Notes under the pieces: model-generated
Seen by the model: only the letters and a program-made list of their open reading frames with translations
What the model was told of the DNA's origin: nothing
The model's database searches: none
Assembly (NCBI RefSeq): GCF_043945595.1
Contig: NZ_JBIFNP010000001.1
Span: 4,650,001-4,714,000 of the forward strand
Source: Paenibacillus_S sp043945595
GTDB taxonomy: Bacteria; Bacillota; Bacilli; Paenibacillales; NBRC-103111
Length of the DNA stretch: 64,000 nt
Direction of reading: 5' to 3'
Program-made: the position numbers and the translations under genes
Shown: positions 57,207-64,000 of the stretch, piece after piece
How positions within the stretch are numbered: the stretch's first letter is position 1
Layout: every line of letters begins with the position of its first letter

Positions 57207-57332
57207 ATAAATGTTGCGGTTTGGTGACTTTCCTCACGCTTGCAGTATGCGGCAAATTGTGGTTACGATGCCTGCATGCAAAAAGCGGCCTTCCATGACC
57301 AATATCTTCGATTTTACCCAGGCAGGACTTGT

Positions 57333-57875
57333 TCATGAGAAAAAATATTCCAGATCGGTGAGCACTTTTTCCGTTAAAGGCAATATAAGCTGCTCTTCCA
57401 TCGCGAAATGGTCATTCAAAATCAAGCAGGCCTGCAAGAGAGCGGAAGCCGCTTCAGTTAACTGCTTTTTAACGCCCAAAGGCGCCGTGTCGATCATCGT
57501 TTCGTGGAACGATTGAATAAAAGAGACGCCCAGCTGGTGGTCTTTTTCCAATACCCAGAAGGAGGGTCTTATGGTTGGAGCCTGCTGAATGTGAAAGTAG
57601 TTCAGCAGAAAAGGGAACAGCCGCTGTTCTTCCCATTCGGAATGCCGCTCCAGCTCCAGCTCGAATTGAGCCGTCTCATTCCTTAGCTTCTGGATCATCT
57701 GCAAGCTCTTTGCCACGTCATTTAATAACATGACTTCTTTGGCACTCGTTTCGAGAACCCGTAACCGATTCCGCAGCTGTTCATGCTCTTCCTTTAAACG
57801 GTCCGTCGCATAAGCAAGTTCAGCCATGTTTGAAGAAGCGAGGTCTATATGGCGGCCTGAGGCACTTACCTCCAT
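57333..57875 (-). CDS. Hemerythrin-like HHE protein (complete ligand set)
   Basis: Paralogue of the downstream gene, 180 residues. All five hemerythrin-type ligands are visible: His in LKEEHEQL, H-x3-E in LERHSEWEEQRLFP, His in LEKDHQLG and H-x3-E in LNDHFAMEEQLILP. A di-iron site is therefore likely. Helical throughout, no signal peptide. It has its own Fnr-box promoter, which overlaps the 3' end of moaA. Roles known for relatives include oxygen or nitric-oxide handling and iron-sulfur repair; none is proven here. Confidence 0.88.
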   Translation of the reverse strand: MEVSASGRHIDLASSNMAELAYATDRLKEEHEQLRNRLRVLETSAKEVMLLNDVAKSLQMIQKLRNETAQFELELERHSEWEEQRLFPFLLNYFHIQQAPTIRPSFWVLEKDHQLGVSFIQSFHETMIDTAPLGVKKQLTEAASALLQACLILNDHFAMEEQLILPLTEKVLTDLEYFFS

Positions 57876-57915
57876 CCGAATCCCCCCGATTTCATATCGT
57901 TATCTTGATGGTTCC

Positions 57916-57958
57916 AGTATAGTCCTGCTTTGGCATCGCTGCTGTGCGTTAAATCACA
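57916..57958 (-). promoter_or_regulatory. Fnr-activated promoter of hemerythrin-like gene 2
   Basis: Minus-strand box TGTGA-TTTAAC-GCACA (57943-57958, one mismatch in the second half) lies 21 bp before TATACT (-10, 57916-57921). The box overlaps the last codons of moaA. Same geometry as the neighbouring Fnr promoters. Confidence 0.75.
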
Positions 57959-58986
57959 TTAACCGCAATATGAGACATTTCTACTTTCCGCCGCTTCGGC
58001 GCCGTTTGGGCGCACCGCATTTCCGAATAACGATCCTCGCGCCTTCCCCAAGCCTCGGCAATGCAGGCTCTGACTTCGTCATCCCCGGCGCCTGCCCGCA
58101 TGATACGAAGCAGATCGGTCTGCTCGGAGGCGAACAAACAGGTGTACAGCTGGCCTTCAGCGGAAAGGCGGGCCCGCGTACAGCTTCCGCAGAACGCTTG
58201 CGTGACGGACGAAATAAACCCGATCTCCTCGTCCGTCCCACGGTACCGGTAACGTGCCGCCACCTCGCCGTAATAATTCGCCTCGACCGGTTCCAGCGGC
58301 ATCTCTTGATGAATGAGTTCTCTAATCCGCTTGCTTTCCATGACATGCTTTCTATTCCATCCGTTGCTATTGCCGGCATCCATAAACTCGATAAATCTTA
58401 AAATATGCCCCCGTTCCCGGAAGTACCTGGCCATCGGGAGGATATCCTGATCGTTAACGCCCTTCTGGACAACCATGTTCACCTTGACGGACAGCCCTTC
58501 CGCGGCGGCGGCATCGATGCCTTCCAATATTCGTTTTACCGGAAAGCCCCTGCCGTTCATCGCCCCGAATCGCCCCTCGTCCAGACTATCCAGGCTGACC
58601 GTGACGCGCTCCAGTCCTGCCGCCCTTAGCAAGCCGGCCTTCTGCTTCAAGAACGATCCATTGGTCGTTATGGCAATATCCTTCACGCCCTCTATACGAC
58701 GGATCCGCCTAATAACTTCGCCGATGTCTTTGCGCATCAGCGGCTCTCCGCCCGTAATGCGCACTTTCTCCACGCCAAGCGAGACGAAGATCCGCGTCAA
58801 CCGCTCCAGCTCGGAAAGAGTGAGCAGCTTCTGTTGAGGAAGAAAGCGAAAATCGGAGCCGAATATTTCTTCAGGCATGCAGTACCGGCATCTGAAATTG
58901 CAGCGGTCGGTAACGGATAGGCGCAAATCGCGAAGCGGCCGCTCAAGCCGGTCCGTCATGTGCGGAGCTTGCTCGCTGCGTTTCAT
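57949..58986 (-). CDS. moaA: GTP 3',8-cyclase MoaA
   Basis: Radical SAM enzyme for the first step of molybdenum cofactor synthesis, converting GTP to 3',8-cyclo-7,8-dihydro-GTP, 345 residues. The SAM cluster is C-NFR-C-RY-C in SVTDRCNFRCRYCMPEE; GGEPLMRKD, SLDSLD and FIEFMD follow. The second, substrate-side cluster is FCGSCTRARLSAEGQLYTCLF. The C terminus ends SHIAVNVI where most members end in HIGG, so the GG activating tail is missing or altered. GGGAG precedes the ATG. It supplies cofactor for molybdoenzymes such as the neighbouring, now truncated, oxidoreductase. Confidence 0.96.
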   Translation of the reverse strand: MKRSEQAPHMTDRLERPLRDLRLSVTDRCNFRCRYCMPEEIFGSDFRFLPQQKLLTLSELERLTRIFVSLGVEKVRITGGEPLMRKDIGEVIRRIRRIEGVKDIAITTNGSFLKQKAGLLRAAGLERVTVSLDSLDEGRFGAMNGRGFPVKRILEGIDAAAAEGLSVKVNMVVQKGVNDQDILPMARYFRERGHILRFIEFMDAGNSNGWNRKHVMESKRIRELIHQEMPLEPVEANYYGEVAARYRYRGTDEEIGFISSVTQAFCGSCTRARLSAEGQLYTCLFASEQTDLLRIMRAGAGDDEVRACIAEAWGRREDRYSEMRCAQTAPKRRKVEMSHIAVNVI

Positions 58987-59102
58987 CGTACATCTCCCTC
59001 TTCTCCGTATGTGGCCGTTTCATACTTGACGGCTCTTCGAGCAAATCTCCCGCTTCTGTTGATCATCGAACCGTATCCTTTCCTTTGTCGCTTCCTAGTT
59101 GA

Positions 59103-59145
59103 ATCATAAAGGTTTATGCCGCGGACAGATGTGATATCGATCACT
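59103..59145 (-). promoter_or_regulatory. Fnr-activated promoter of moaA
   Basis: The box at 59130-59145 reads TGTGATATCGATCACT on the plus strand (one mismatch to TGTGA-N6-TCACA). On the minus strand TATGAT (-10, 59103-59108) follows after 21 bp. The 5' leader to ATG 58986 would be about 110 bases; no riboswitch fold was recognised in it. Confidence 0.75.
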
Positions 59146-59204
59146 TACGGTAACGGATGGTTCGAATCTCTCGTCGAATGAGCATAAGGTGAATGTCGCC
59201 TAAA

Positions 59205-59272
59205 CAAAAAGAAACCTCCTCTTGAATGACGGCGGCACCGCCAGTCATTTACCAAGAGAAGGTTTCTTTTTA
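59205..59272. terminator. Bidirectional-looking terminator after pflA
   Basis: A long hairpin pairs AGAAACCTTCTCTTGGTAAA-side sequence with its complement (outer AGAAACCT/AGGTTTCT, inner AATGACTGGCGG/CCGCCGTCATT). On the minus strand TTTTTGTTT follows, fitting the end of the pfl operon at 59345. Confidence 0.88.
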
Positions 59273-59344
59273 TCGATTTCAGCTTATACTATTTATCCAG
59301 CCGCCGCTTCACTTGAACAGCCGCTGTGATCTGCATGGAGCTAT

Positions 59345-60097
59345 TCACAACGACAGCTCCGGACGGAGCATCGGCATACTCTGTCTCCCTTGTTCGATGA
59401 TCGTACGAGCTCTGGCCACCGCGCCGGCGTTCGGCTCCTGACATGTATCCAATGGGTATTCCTTTCCCATCTGCTGCCATTTGTAGACGCCCATCCGGTG
59501 ATAAGGCAGCAGCTCGATTTTGTCCACGTTAGCCAGCGTTCCTATAAATCTTCCGAGCTCCAATAAATCACTGGCCTCGTCCGTCCTGCCCGGTACAAGT
59601 ACATGGCGGATCCAGGCCGGCTTTCGGAGGTCGCTCAAGTAACGCGCAAACCGTTTTATACGATCGTTCGGCTGCGACGTAAGCGCAATGTGCTTCTCGG
59701 TATGGATCTGCTTCAAATCGAGCAGCACCAGATCCGTCACCTCCAGAAGCTCCCGCGCATGGTCCGGCTCGCAGAAGCCGTTCGTATCCAGCACCGTGTG
59801 CAGTCCCCAGCGCCGCTTGCACTCGGCAAACAGCCGGGCCAGGAAGGCAGCATGTAAGGTCGGCTCCCCGCCCGTCACCGTAATCCCTCCACCCGAACGG
59901 CGGTAATACTCTAAATATGGCTCAATTTCAGCTAAAATTTCTTCTATATCCATTTGCCTGCCGGCGTTCATGTCCCATGAATCCGGATTATGGCAGTATT
60001 GACACTGAAGCGCGCAGCCCTGCATGAAAAGGACAAAGCGGATGCCCGGACCGTCTACGGTGCCGAAGGTATCGAAGGAATGTATGCGTCCTTTCAT
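59345..60097 (-). CDS. pflA: Pyruvate formate-lyase activating enzyme
   Basis: Radical SAM enzyme that creates the glycyl radical on PflB, 250 residues. Motifs: HSFDTFGTVDGPGIRFVLF, cluster C-x3-C-x2-C in QGCALQCQYCHNP, TGGEPTLH, VLDTNGF and LLDLKQ. ATG 60097 follows GGGAG by nine bases; an in-frame extension to 60160 overlaps pflB and lacks family similarity. It is 26 bases downstream of pflB and shares its promoter. Full length, no anomalies. Confidence 0.96.
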   Translation of the reverse strand: MKGRIHSFDTFGTVDGPGIRFVLFMQGCALQCQYCHNPDSWDMNAGRQMDIEEILAEIEPYLEYYRRSGGGITVTGGEPTLHAAFLARLFAECKRRWGLHTVLDTNGFCEPDHARELLEVTDLVLLDLKQIHTEKHIALTSQPNDRIKRFARYLSDLRKPAWIRHVLVPGRTDEASDLLELGRFIGTLANVDKIELLPYHRMGVYKWQQMGKEYPLDTCQEPNAGAVARARTIIEQGRQSMPMLRPELSL

Positions 60098-60122
60098 CAG
60101 TCTTCGCTCCCTTACCCAGTTT

Positions 60123-62380
60123 CTACATCGTGCCGTGGAAGGTACGATGGATGACATCAAGCTGCTGCTCGCGCGTCAGCTTGATAAAGTTGACCGCATA
60201 GCCCGATACGCGAATGGTCAGCTGCGGATACAGCTCCGGATGCTCCATCGCGTCCAGCAGCTGCGCACGGTCGAACACATTGATGTTCAGATGATGCCCG
60301 TTATTGGCCATGTAGCCGTCGAGCAGCGAGACCAGGTTCGCGATGCGGGTGTCTTCCTCGCGGCCAAGCGCTTTCGGCACGATAGAGAACGTGTTGGATA
60401 TTCCGTCCAGGCAATGCTCATAAGGAAGCTTGGATACGGAAGCGAGCGAAGCCAGGGCTCCTTTCCGGTCGCGTCCGTGCATCGGGTTCGCGCCGGGCGC
60501 AAACGGTTCTCCTGCTTTGCGGCCGTCCGGCGTGCTGCCCGTTTTTTTGCCGTACACCACATTCGATGTAATCGTCAATACGGACATCGTCGGCACGGAG
60601 CCTCGGTAAGTCTTATGCTTGCGGATCTTGTTCATGAACGATTCCGTCAATTGGACGGCGATTTGGTCTACGCGTTCGTCGTTGTTGCCGTATTGCGGGT
60701 AATCGCCTTCGATTTCAAAATCAACGGCGATGCCTTTGTCATTGCGGATCGGGCGCACCTTCGCATATTTGATTGCGCTGAGCGAATCGGCGACGACGGA
60801 TAGCCCTGCGATTCCGGTTGCCATCGTACGCACAATTTCGCGGTCGTGCAGCGCCATTTCCAGCCGCTCGTAGCAGTATTTATCGTGCATATAATGAATG
60901 ACGTTCAGCGTGTTGACGTAGAGCTTCGCGAGCCATTCCAGCACGGTATCGAACTTCTCCATGACTTCCTCGTAGTCCAGCGCTTCGGCGGTCAATGGCG
61001 CAAGCTCCGGTTCCGACTTGGATGCCCAGCTTCTCATCCATACCGCCGTTGATCGCGTAGAGCAGCGCTTTCGCCAAATTGGCGCGTGCGCCGAAGAACT
61101 GCATCTGCTTGCCGATCCGCATGGCGGATACGCAGCATGCGATGCCGTAATCGTCCCCATAGTATGGACGCATGAGATCGTCATTTTCGTATTGGATCGA
61201 GCTCGTCTCTGCCGAGACTTTGGCGCAATAGGCTTTGAAGCCGCTAGGCAGCTGCGTGAACCATAAAACCGTCAGGTTCGGCTCGGGCGCCGGGCCCAGA
61301 TTATATAAGGTATGAAGGAAGCGGAACGAATTTTTGGTTACGCGCGCCCGGCCATCCAGCCCCATGCCGCCGATCGATTCCGTCACCCACGTAGGGTCGC
61401 CGCTGAACAGCTCGTTATAATCGGGCGTACGCAGAAATTTGACAATACGCAGCTTCATCACAAAATGATCGATTAACTCCTGCGCCGCTTCTTCCGTTAA
61501 TTTGCCCTCATGCAAATCCCGCTCGATATAAATATCGAGAAAGGTCGATACCCGGCCAAGGCTCATCGCCGCTCCATTCTGCTCCTTGATGGCAGCCAGG
61601 TAAGCAAAGTATACCCACTGCACGGCTTCCGCGGCATTCGCAGCGGGCTCCGAAATGTCGTAGCCATAAGCTTGAGCCATCTGTTTCAGCTCATGCAGGC
61701 TGCGTATCTGTTCGGAGATTTCTTCGCGCAGCCGGATCACATCCTCGGTAATCGAATCGACCTCCAGTTGATTCAGATCGTCCCGCTTCTCAGCGATCAG
61801 ACGATCGACGCCATAGAGAGCGACACGGCGGTAGTCGCCGATAATGCGCCCGCGTCCGTACGCATCCGGCAGCCCTGTAATGATCGCGGCTTTCCGCGCG
61901 GTTCGCATCTCCAAGGTGTAGGCGTCGAATACGCCTTGGTTATGCGTTTTGCGAATATCTGTAAACAGCCGTATCATTTCCTCCGGGAGCTGGAATCCGT
62001 AGGCCTCGCAGGCATCCATCACCATGCGAATGCCCCCGAAAGGCTGAACGGAGCGCTTCAGCGGCGCATCGGTCTGCAGGCCCACAATTTTTTCCTTCTC
62101 CTTGGCAATATACCCCGGCGCATGAGAAGTAATCGTAGAGATGGTATGGACATCGATATCGAGCACACCGCCGTTTTCTCTCTCCTTGGCGGCAAGAATT
62201 CTGAGCATCTGCCACAATTGTATCGTCGCTTCCGTCGGTCCGTGCCAGAAAAGCGTCATCGCCTTCATAGACCGTCATATTATTATCAATAAAATCTTTT
62301 ACATCGATGCTCTTATTCCACTTGCCTTGAAGAAATCCTCTCCAGCTGCCTCTTAGCACATCCGCTTCTTGTATCGCCAT
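60123..62380 (-). CDS. pflB: Formate C-acetyltransferase (pyruvate formate-lyase), frameshifted near 62250 and 61020
   Basis: Glycyl-radical enzyme splitting pyruvate into acetyl-CoA and formate in fermentation, about 752 residues. The N terminus (MAIQEADVLRGSWRGFLQGKW, VYEGDDAFL) changes frame near 62250 to HGPTEATIQLWQ; the main part carries the active-site Cys pair in DYGIACCVSAM and ends its frame near GGMDEKLG. The C-terminal part (KSEPELAPLTAEALDYEEV to HRTFHGTM) carries the radical glycine in RVSGYAV, 25 residues from the end. Both breaks sit in fully conserved regions of an enzyme that cannot tolerate them, so indel errors are likely. GGGGAGG precedes ATG 62380. Confidence 0.94.
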
Positions 62381-62470
62381 GACGGTACCTCCCCAGTTAG
62401 CTTTTTTTCAAAGCCGATCATAAAAATCCTTTCGGTAAACCTGCTGCTTTGGTGCAATGGATCTGTTTTT

Positions 62471-62513
62471 AGATTAAGCTTAATCAAGCACCCTAACTAT
62501 GATAAATCTCACA
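62471..62513 (-). promoter_or_regulatory. Fnr-type promoter of pflBA
   Basis: Minus-strand box TGTGA-GATTTA-TCATA (62498-62513, one mismatch) lies 21 bp before TAATCT (-10, 62471-62476). The -10 region overlaps a perfect 14-bp palindrome GATTAAGCTTAATC (62472-62485), which may bind a further regulator or form a transcript-start hairpin. A second, perfect box lies 43 bp upstream. Confidence 0.65.
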
Positions 62514-62539
62514 GCATGGGACGATTTCCCTTGAACTAT

Positions 62540-62557
62540 TTGTGAACAAATTCACAA
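62540..62557. promoter_or_regulatory. Composite Rex/Fnr site between pflB and fnr
   Basis: TTGTGAACAAATTCACAA fits the Rex pattern TTGTGAA-N4-TTCACAA exactly and at the same time contains a perfect Fnr box TGTGA-N6-TCACA. It lies between the divergent pflBA operon and the fnr gene, so it could act on both, either as Rex repressor site or as a second Fnr site. Confidence 0.8.
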
Positions 62558-62746
62558 TATTATTTAGGGATGCTTCCCGATACATAACGAACGGACTTTT
62601 CGCATCGGATCGCGTCCGATAATCCAGCATTGGGCTGGTTTAGCCGGAGAAAGAGCTCTTGTGAGCTTTATCATATCGGCCCGCAGATAACATAGGTATA
62701 CTAAAATAAACCAAATCAAGCATTTGAAGCATGGGGTGACTGCAGA

Positions 62747-63466
62747 ATGAATCCAACGCCTGATACCATCGAAAACCGCGTCCGGAATACCGAGTGTTTC
62801 TCCGGCGAAAATTTATTTAGGCTCCAGCAGATGATGTATGACCTCCCCTTGGAGAGCGGCTCCCATTTATTTTGGGAAGGCGAGCTCGCCGATAAGTTGT
62901 ATTACGTAAAAAGCGGACGTATTCAACTGACGAAATCGTCCGAAGCAGGCAGACAATTTATATTGTACATGCATCAAGAAGGCGATATGTTCGGCCAGAT
63001 CGACCCTTTTCACCAATCGCGCCACAGCTTCGACGCCGAGGTCATTGAGGATAGTGTGATCGGGGTTCTTCTTCAAAGCGATTTGGAAGGATTGCTCTGG
63101 CAAAACGGCGGCTTAGCCGTTGAGTTCATGAGATGGATGGGGCTTGTTCACCGGATGACCCAGACGAAGTTCCGTGACTTGATGATGTTCGGCAAGCACG
63201 GGGCGTTATGTTCATTGCTCATCCGCCTGGCCAATACGTATGGCGTTAAACAAGAGGAGCAGGTATGGATCTCCAAACTGCATACGAATACCGAGCTCGC
63301 CGATATGATCGGCGCAACCAGAGAGAGTGTAAACCGCATGCTCAGCGAGTTTCGTAAAGCGAACGCCATTCGTATCGAACAAGGGCACATTCTTATCCAA
63401 GACCTCTCCTACCTTCAGGACATCTGCCATTGCGAGGGCTGTCCGAAAGACGTTTGCCGGATGTAA
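62747..63466 (+). CDS. fnr: Fnr-type oxygen-sensing regulator (CRP/FNR family)
   Basis: Cytoplasmic regulator of 239 residues. N-terminal cyclic-nucleotide-like beta-roll (HLFWEGELADKLYYVKSGRIQLT, GDMFGQI), dimerisation helix, then a winged helix with TNTELADMIGATRESVNRMLSEF. The recognition helix R-E-S-V-N-R has the R-E-x-x-x-R pattern that reads TGTGA. The C terminus has four cysteines (ICHCEGCPKDVCRM), as in Bacillus Fnr, where they hold a 4Fe-4S cluster; E. coli FNR has its cluster at the N terminus. GGGG lies just upstream of the ATG. Divergent from pflBA; five nearby promoters carry matching sites. Confidence 0.94.
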   Translation: MNPTPDTIENRVRNTECFSGENLFRLQQMMYDLPLESGSHLFWEGELADKLYYVKSGRIQLTKSSEAGRQFILYMHQEGDMFGQIDPFHQSRHSFDAEVIEDSVIGVLLQSDLEGLLWQNGGLAVEFMRWMGLVHRMTQTKFRDLMMFGKHGALCSLLIRLANTYGVKQEEQVWISKLHTNTELADMIGATRESVNRMLSEFRKANAIRIEQGHILIQDLSYLQDICHCEGCPKDVCRM

Positions 63467-63647
63467 AAAACCGGCATCTGCCGAATTCGTCGTATCGGCC
63501 CTAAGCGAAATGTAATCGGCTTCCTGCAGCGCCAGCGCAGGCGCATCGCAGTGCTGAGTTGCGGTGCTGCGCGGCGGTCAGCCGCCGCTTACGCAATCAT
63601 GCTTTTCAGCCGTAACGATCGGCCCGCATGTAGTCGGATCCAAAAAA

Positions 63648-63860
63648 AGAACGCCCCCATGTAAATAAGAGGCCACTGAAAAACTAGCGGAGAGTACGGA
63701 TCGTTCTGTAGAAGCGAAAGCGTTCGCCTTTGTCCCTGGATTTCAACCGCTACAAGCGGAAGATAATTAAAGAAATCCAGGGACAACAGCGATCGGAAGA
63801 ATGTTCCGTACTCGTAGCGATGACTTTTTCAGTGGCCTCTGCAAATAACGGGGCGTTCTT
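63648..63860. repeat. 213-bp imperfect inverted repeat (MITE-like or giant hairpin)
   Basis: The outer ends AAGAACGCCCC (63648-63658) and GGGGCGTTCTT (63850-63860) are exact complements. Further inside, AGAGGCCACTGAAAAA (63668-63683) pairs exactly with 63825-63840, GAGTACGGA near 63692 pairs with 63805-63813, and GTCCCTGGATTTC (63732-63744) pairs exactly with 63772-63784. The 27-base loop holds a small CCGCT-aca-AGCGG hairpin. No transposase and no clear target-site duplication are seen. It lies between the convergent fnr and aldo/keto reductase genes; it may be a non-autonomous mobile element and may also stop transcription. Confidence 0.85.
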
Positions 63861-63872
63861 GTCGTACTTATA

Positions 63873-64000
63873 TCAAAGGGCGCCAACGACCGGATGGGGA
63901 ACATACGGCTCTTCCAGGAAAGCCACCTCTTCGGGCGATAACGTAACGGAAAGAGCGGCCGCTGCATCCTCGAGATGCGCTAGCTTCGTAGCGCCGATAA
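63873..64000 (-). CDS. Aldo/keto reductase, C-terminal fragment (runs off the window)
   Basis: The last 42 codons read IGATKLAHLEDAAAALSV, then LSPEEVAFLEEPYVPHP and VVGAL before a TGA at 63873-63875. This is the usual C-terminal end of aldo/keto reductases of the YvgN/IolS type (GATK-x-HLEDA and EEPYxPHPVxG). The gene starts beyond the right edge of the window. Confidence 0.82.
   Translation of the reverse strand, partial: IGATKLAHLEDAAAALSVTLSPEEVAFLEEPYVPHPVVGAL

Noticed and set aside
57222..57237. Second Fnr-like box GGTGA-N6-TCACG
   Set aside because: Both halves mismatch and no -10 hexamer lies at the proper distance on either strand.
58987..59102. Possible molybdenum-cofactor riboswitch in the moaA leader
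   Set aside because: None of the conserved hairpin sequences of that class could be recognised; the Fnr promoter explains regulation.
63767..63967. Minus-strand open frame of 66 codons
   Set aside because: It lies mainly in the right arm of the inverted repeat and overlaps the aldo/keto reductase C terminus in another frame.
1..64000. CRISPR arrays, tRNA or rRNA genes, phage genes, insertion-sequence transposases
   Set aside because: Looked for in the sequence and translated frames; nothing convincing was found.

Overview
The window looks like chromosomal DNA from a Paenibacillus-type member of the Firmicutes. The reasons are the repeated YesM/YesN-style sensor pairs, the LplB/LplC-style sugar permeases with long lipoprotein binding proteins, large membrane-anchored AraC regulators, strong AGGAGG ribosome binding sites with several TTG starts, and an Fnr protein with a Bacillus-type C-terminal cysteine cluster. 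No tRNA, rRNA, CRISPR array, phage gene or transposase was seen. Species cannot be named from this sequence alone.

Region by region. 1-6.5 kb (minus): sugar ABC importer (binding protein cut by the window edge, two permeases) behind a YesM/YesN-like kinase and regulator. 6.7-21.0 kb (minus): one apparent 14-kb operon. In transcription order it holds aldehyde dehydrogenase, iron alcohol dehydrogenase, 2-hydroxyacid dehydrogenase, an enolase-superfamily enzyme, two tandem paralogous binding proteins, two permeases, a Gfo/Idh/MocA oxidoreductase, an aldo/keto reductase, an amidohydrolase and a GHL6-like glycosidase. It ends at a clear terminator, and a divergent YesM/YesN pair (21.2-24.6 kb, plus) probably controls it. 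24.7-33.1 kb (minus): membrane AraC regulator, two permeases, binding protein and two Cys-type sulfatases. 33.3-36.5 kb: a flavodoxin-less CysJ-like reductase, a MerR regulator with a double SRPBCC protein, and a small coiled-coil protein. 36.6-45.2 kb (minus): membrane AraC regulator, binding protein, two permeases, a third sulfatase and a GH125 exo-alpha-mannosidase. 45.4-54.6 kb: a plus-strand AraC regulator, then a minus-strand locus with binding protein, enolase-superfamily enzyme, membrane AraC regulator, two permeases and a galactonate-dehydratase-like enzyme. 54.9-63.5 kb: an anaerobic module with a truncated molybdopterin oxidoreductase, a NarI-like membrane protein, two hemerythrin-like proteins, MoaA, PflA, PflB and Fnr. 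The last 130 bases hold the end of an aldo/keto reductase, preceded by a 213-bp inverted repeat.

How it fits together. Five separate importers, each with its own sensor, are tied to enzymes that would release or degrade unusual sugars (sulfated glycans, alpha-mannosides, aldonic or uronic acids). None carries an ATPase gene, so they probably share one encoded elsewhere. In the anaerobic module, five promoters show a TGTGA-N6-TCACA-like Fnr box placed 21-22 bp upstream of a -10 element, which is the class II activation geometry. The local Fnr protein has the matching recognition helix. This small Fnr regulon is the best-supported regulatory finding.

Caution on quality: at least 17 single-base frameshifts break 15 otherwise intact genes, including pflB. 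They are better explained by indel errors in the assembly than by gene decay. Frameshifted genes are given as one feature each, with the approximate break position.
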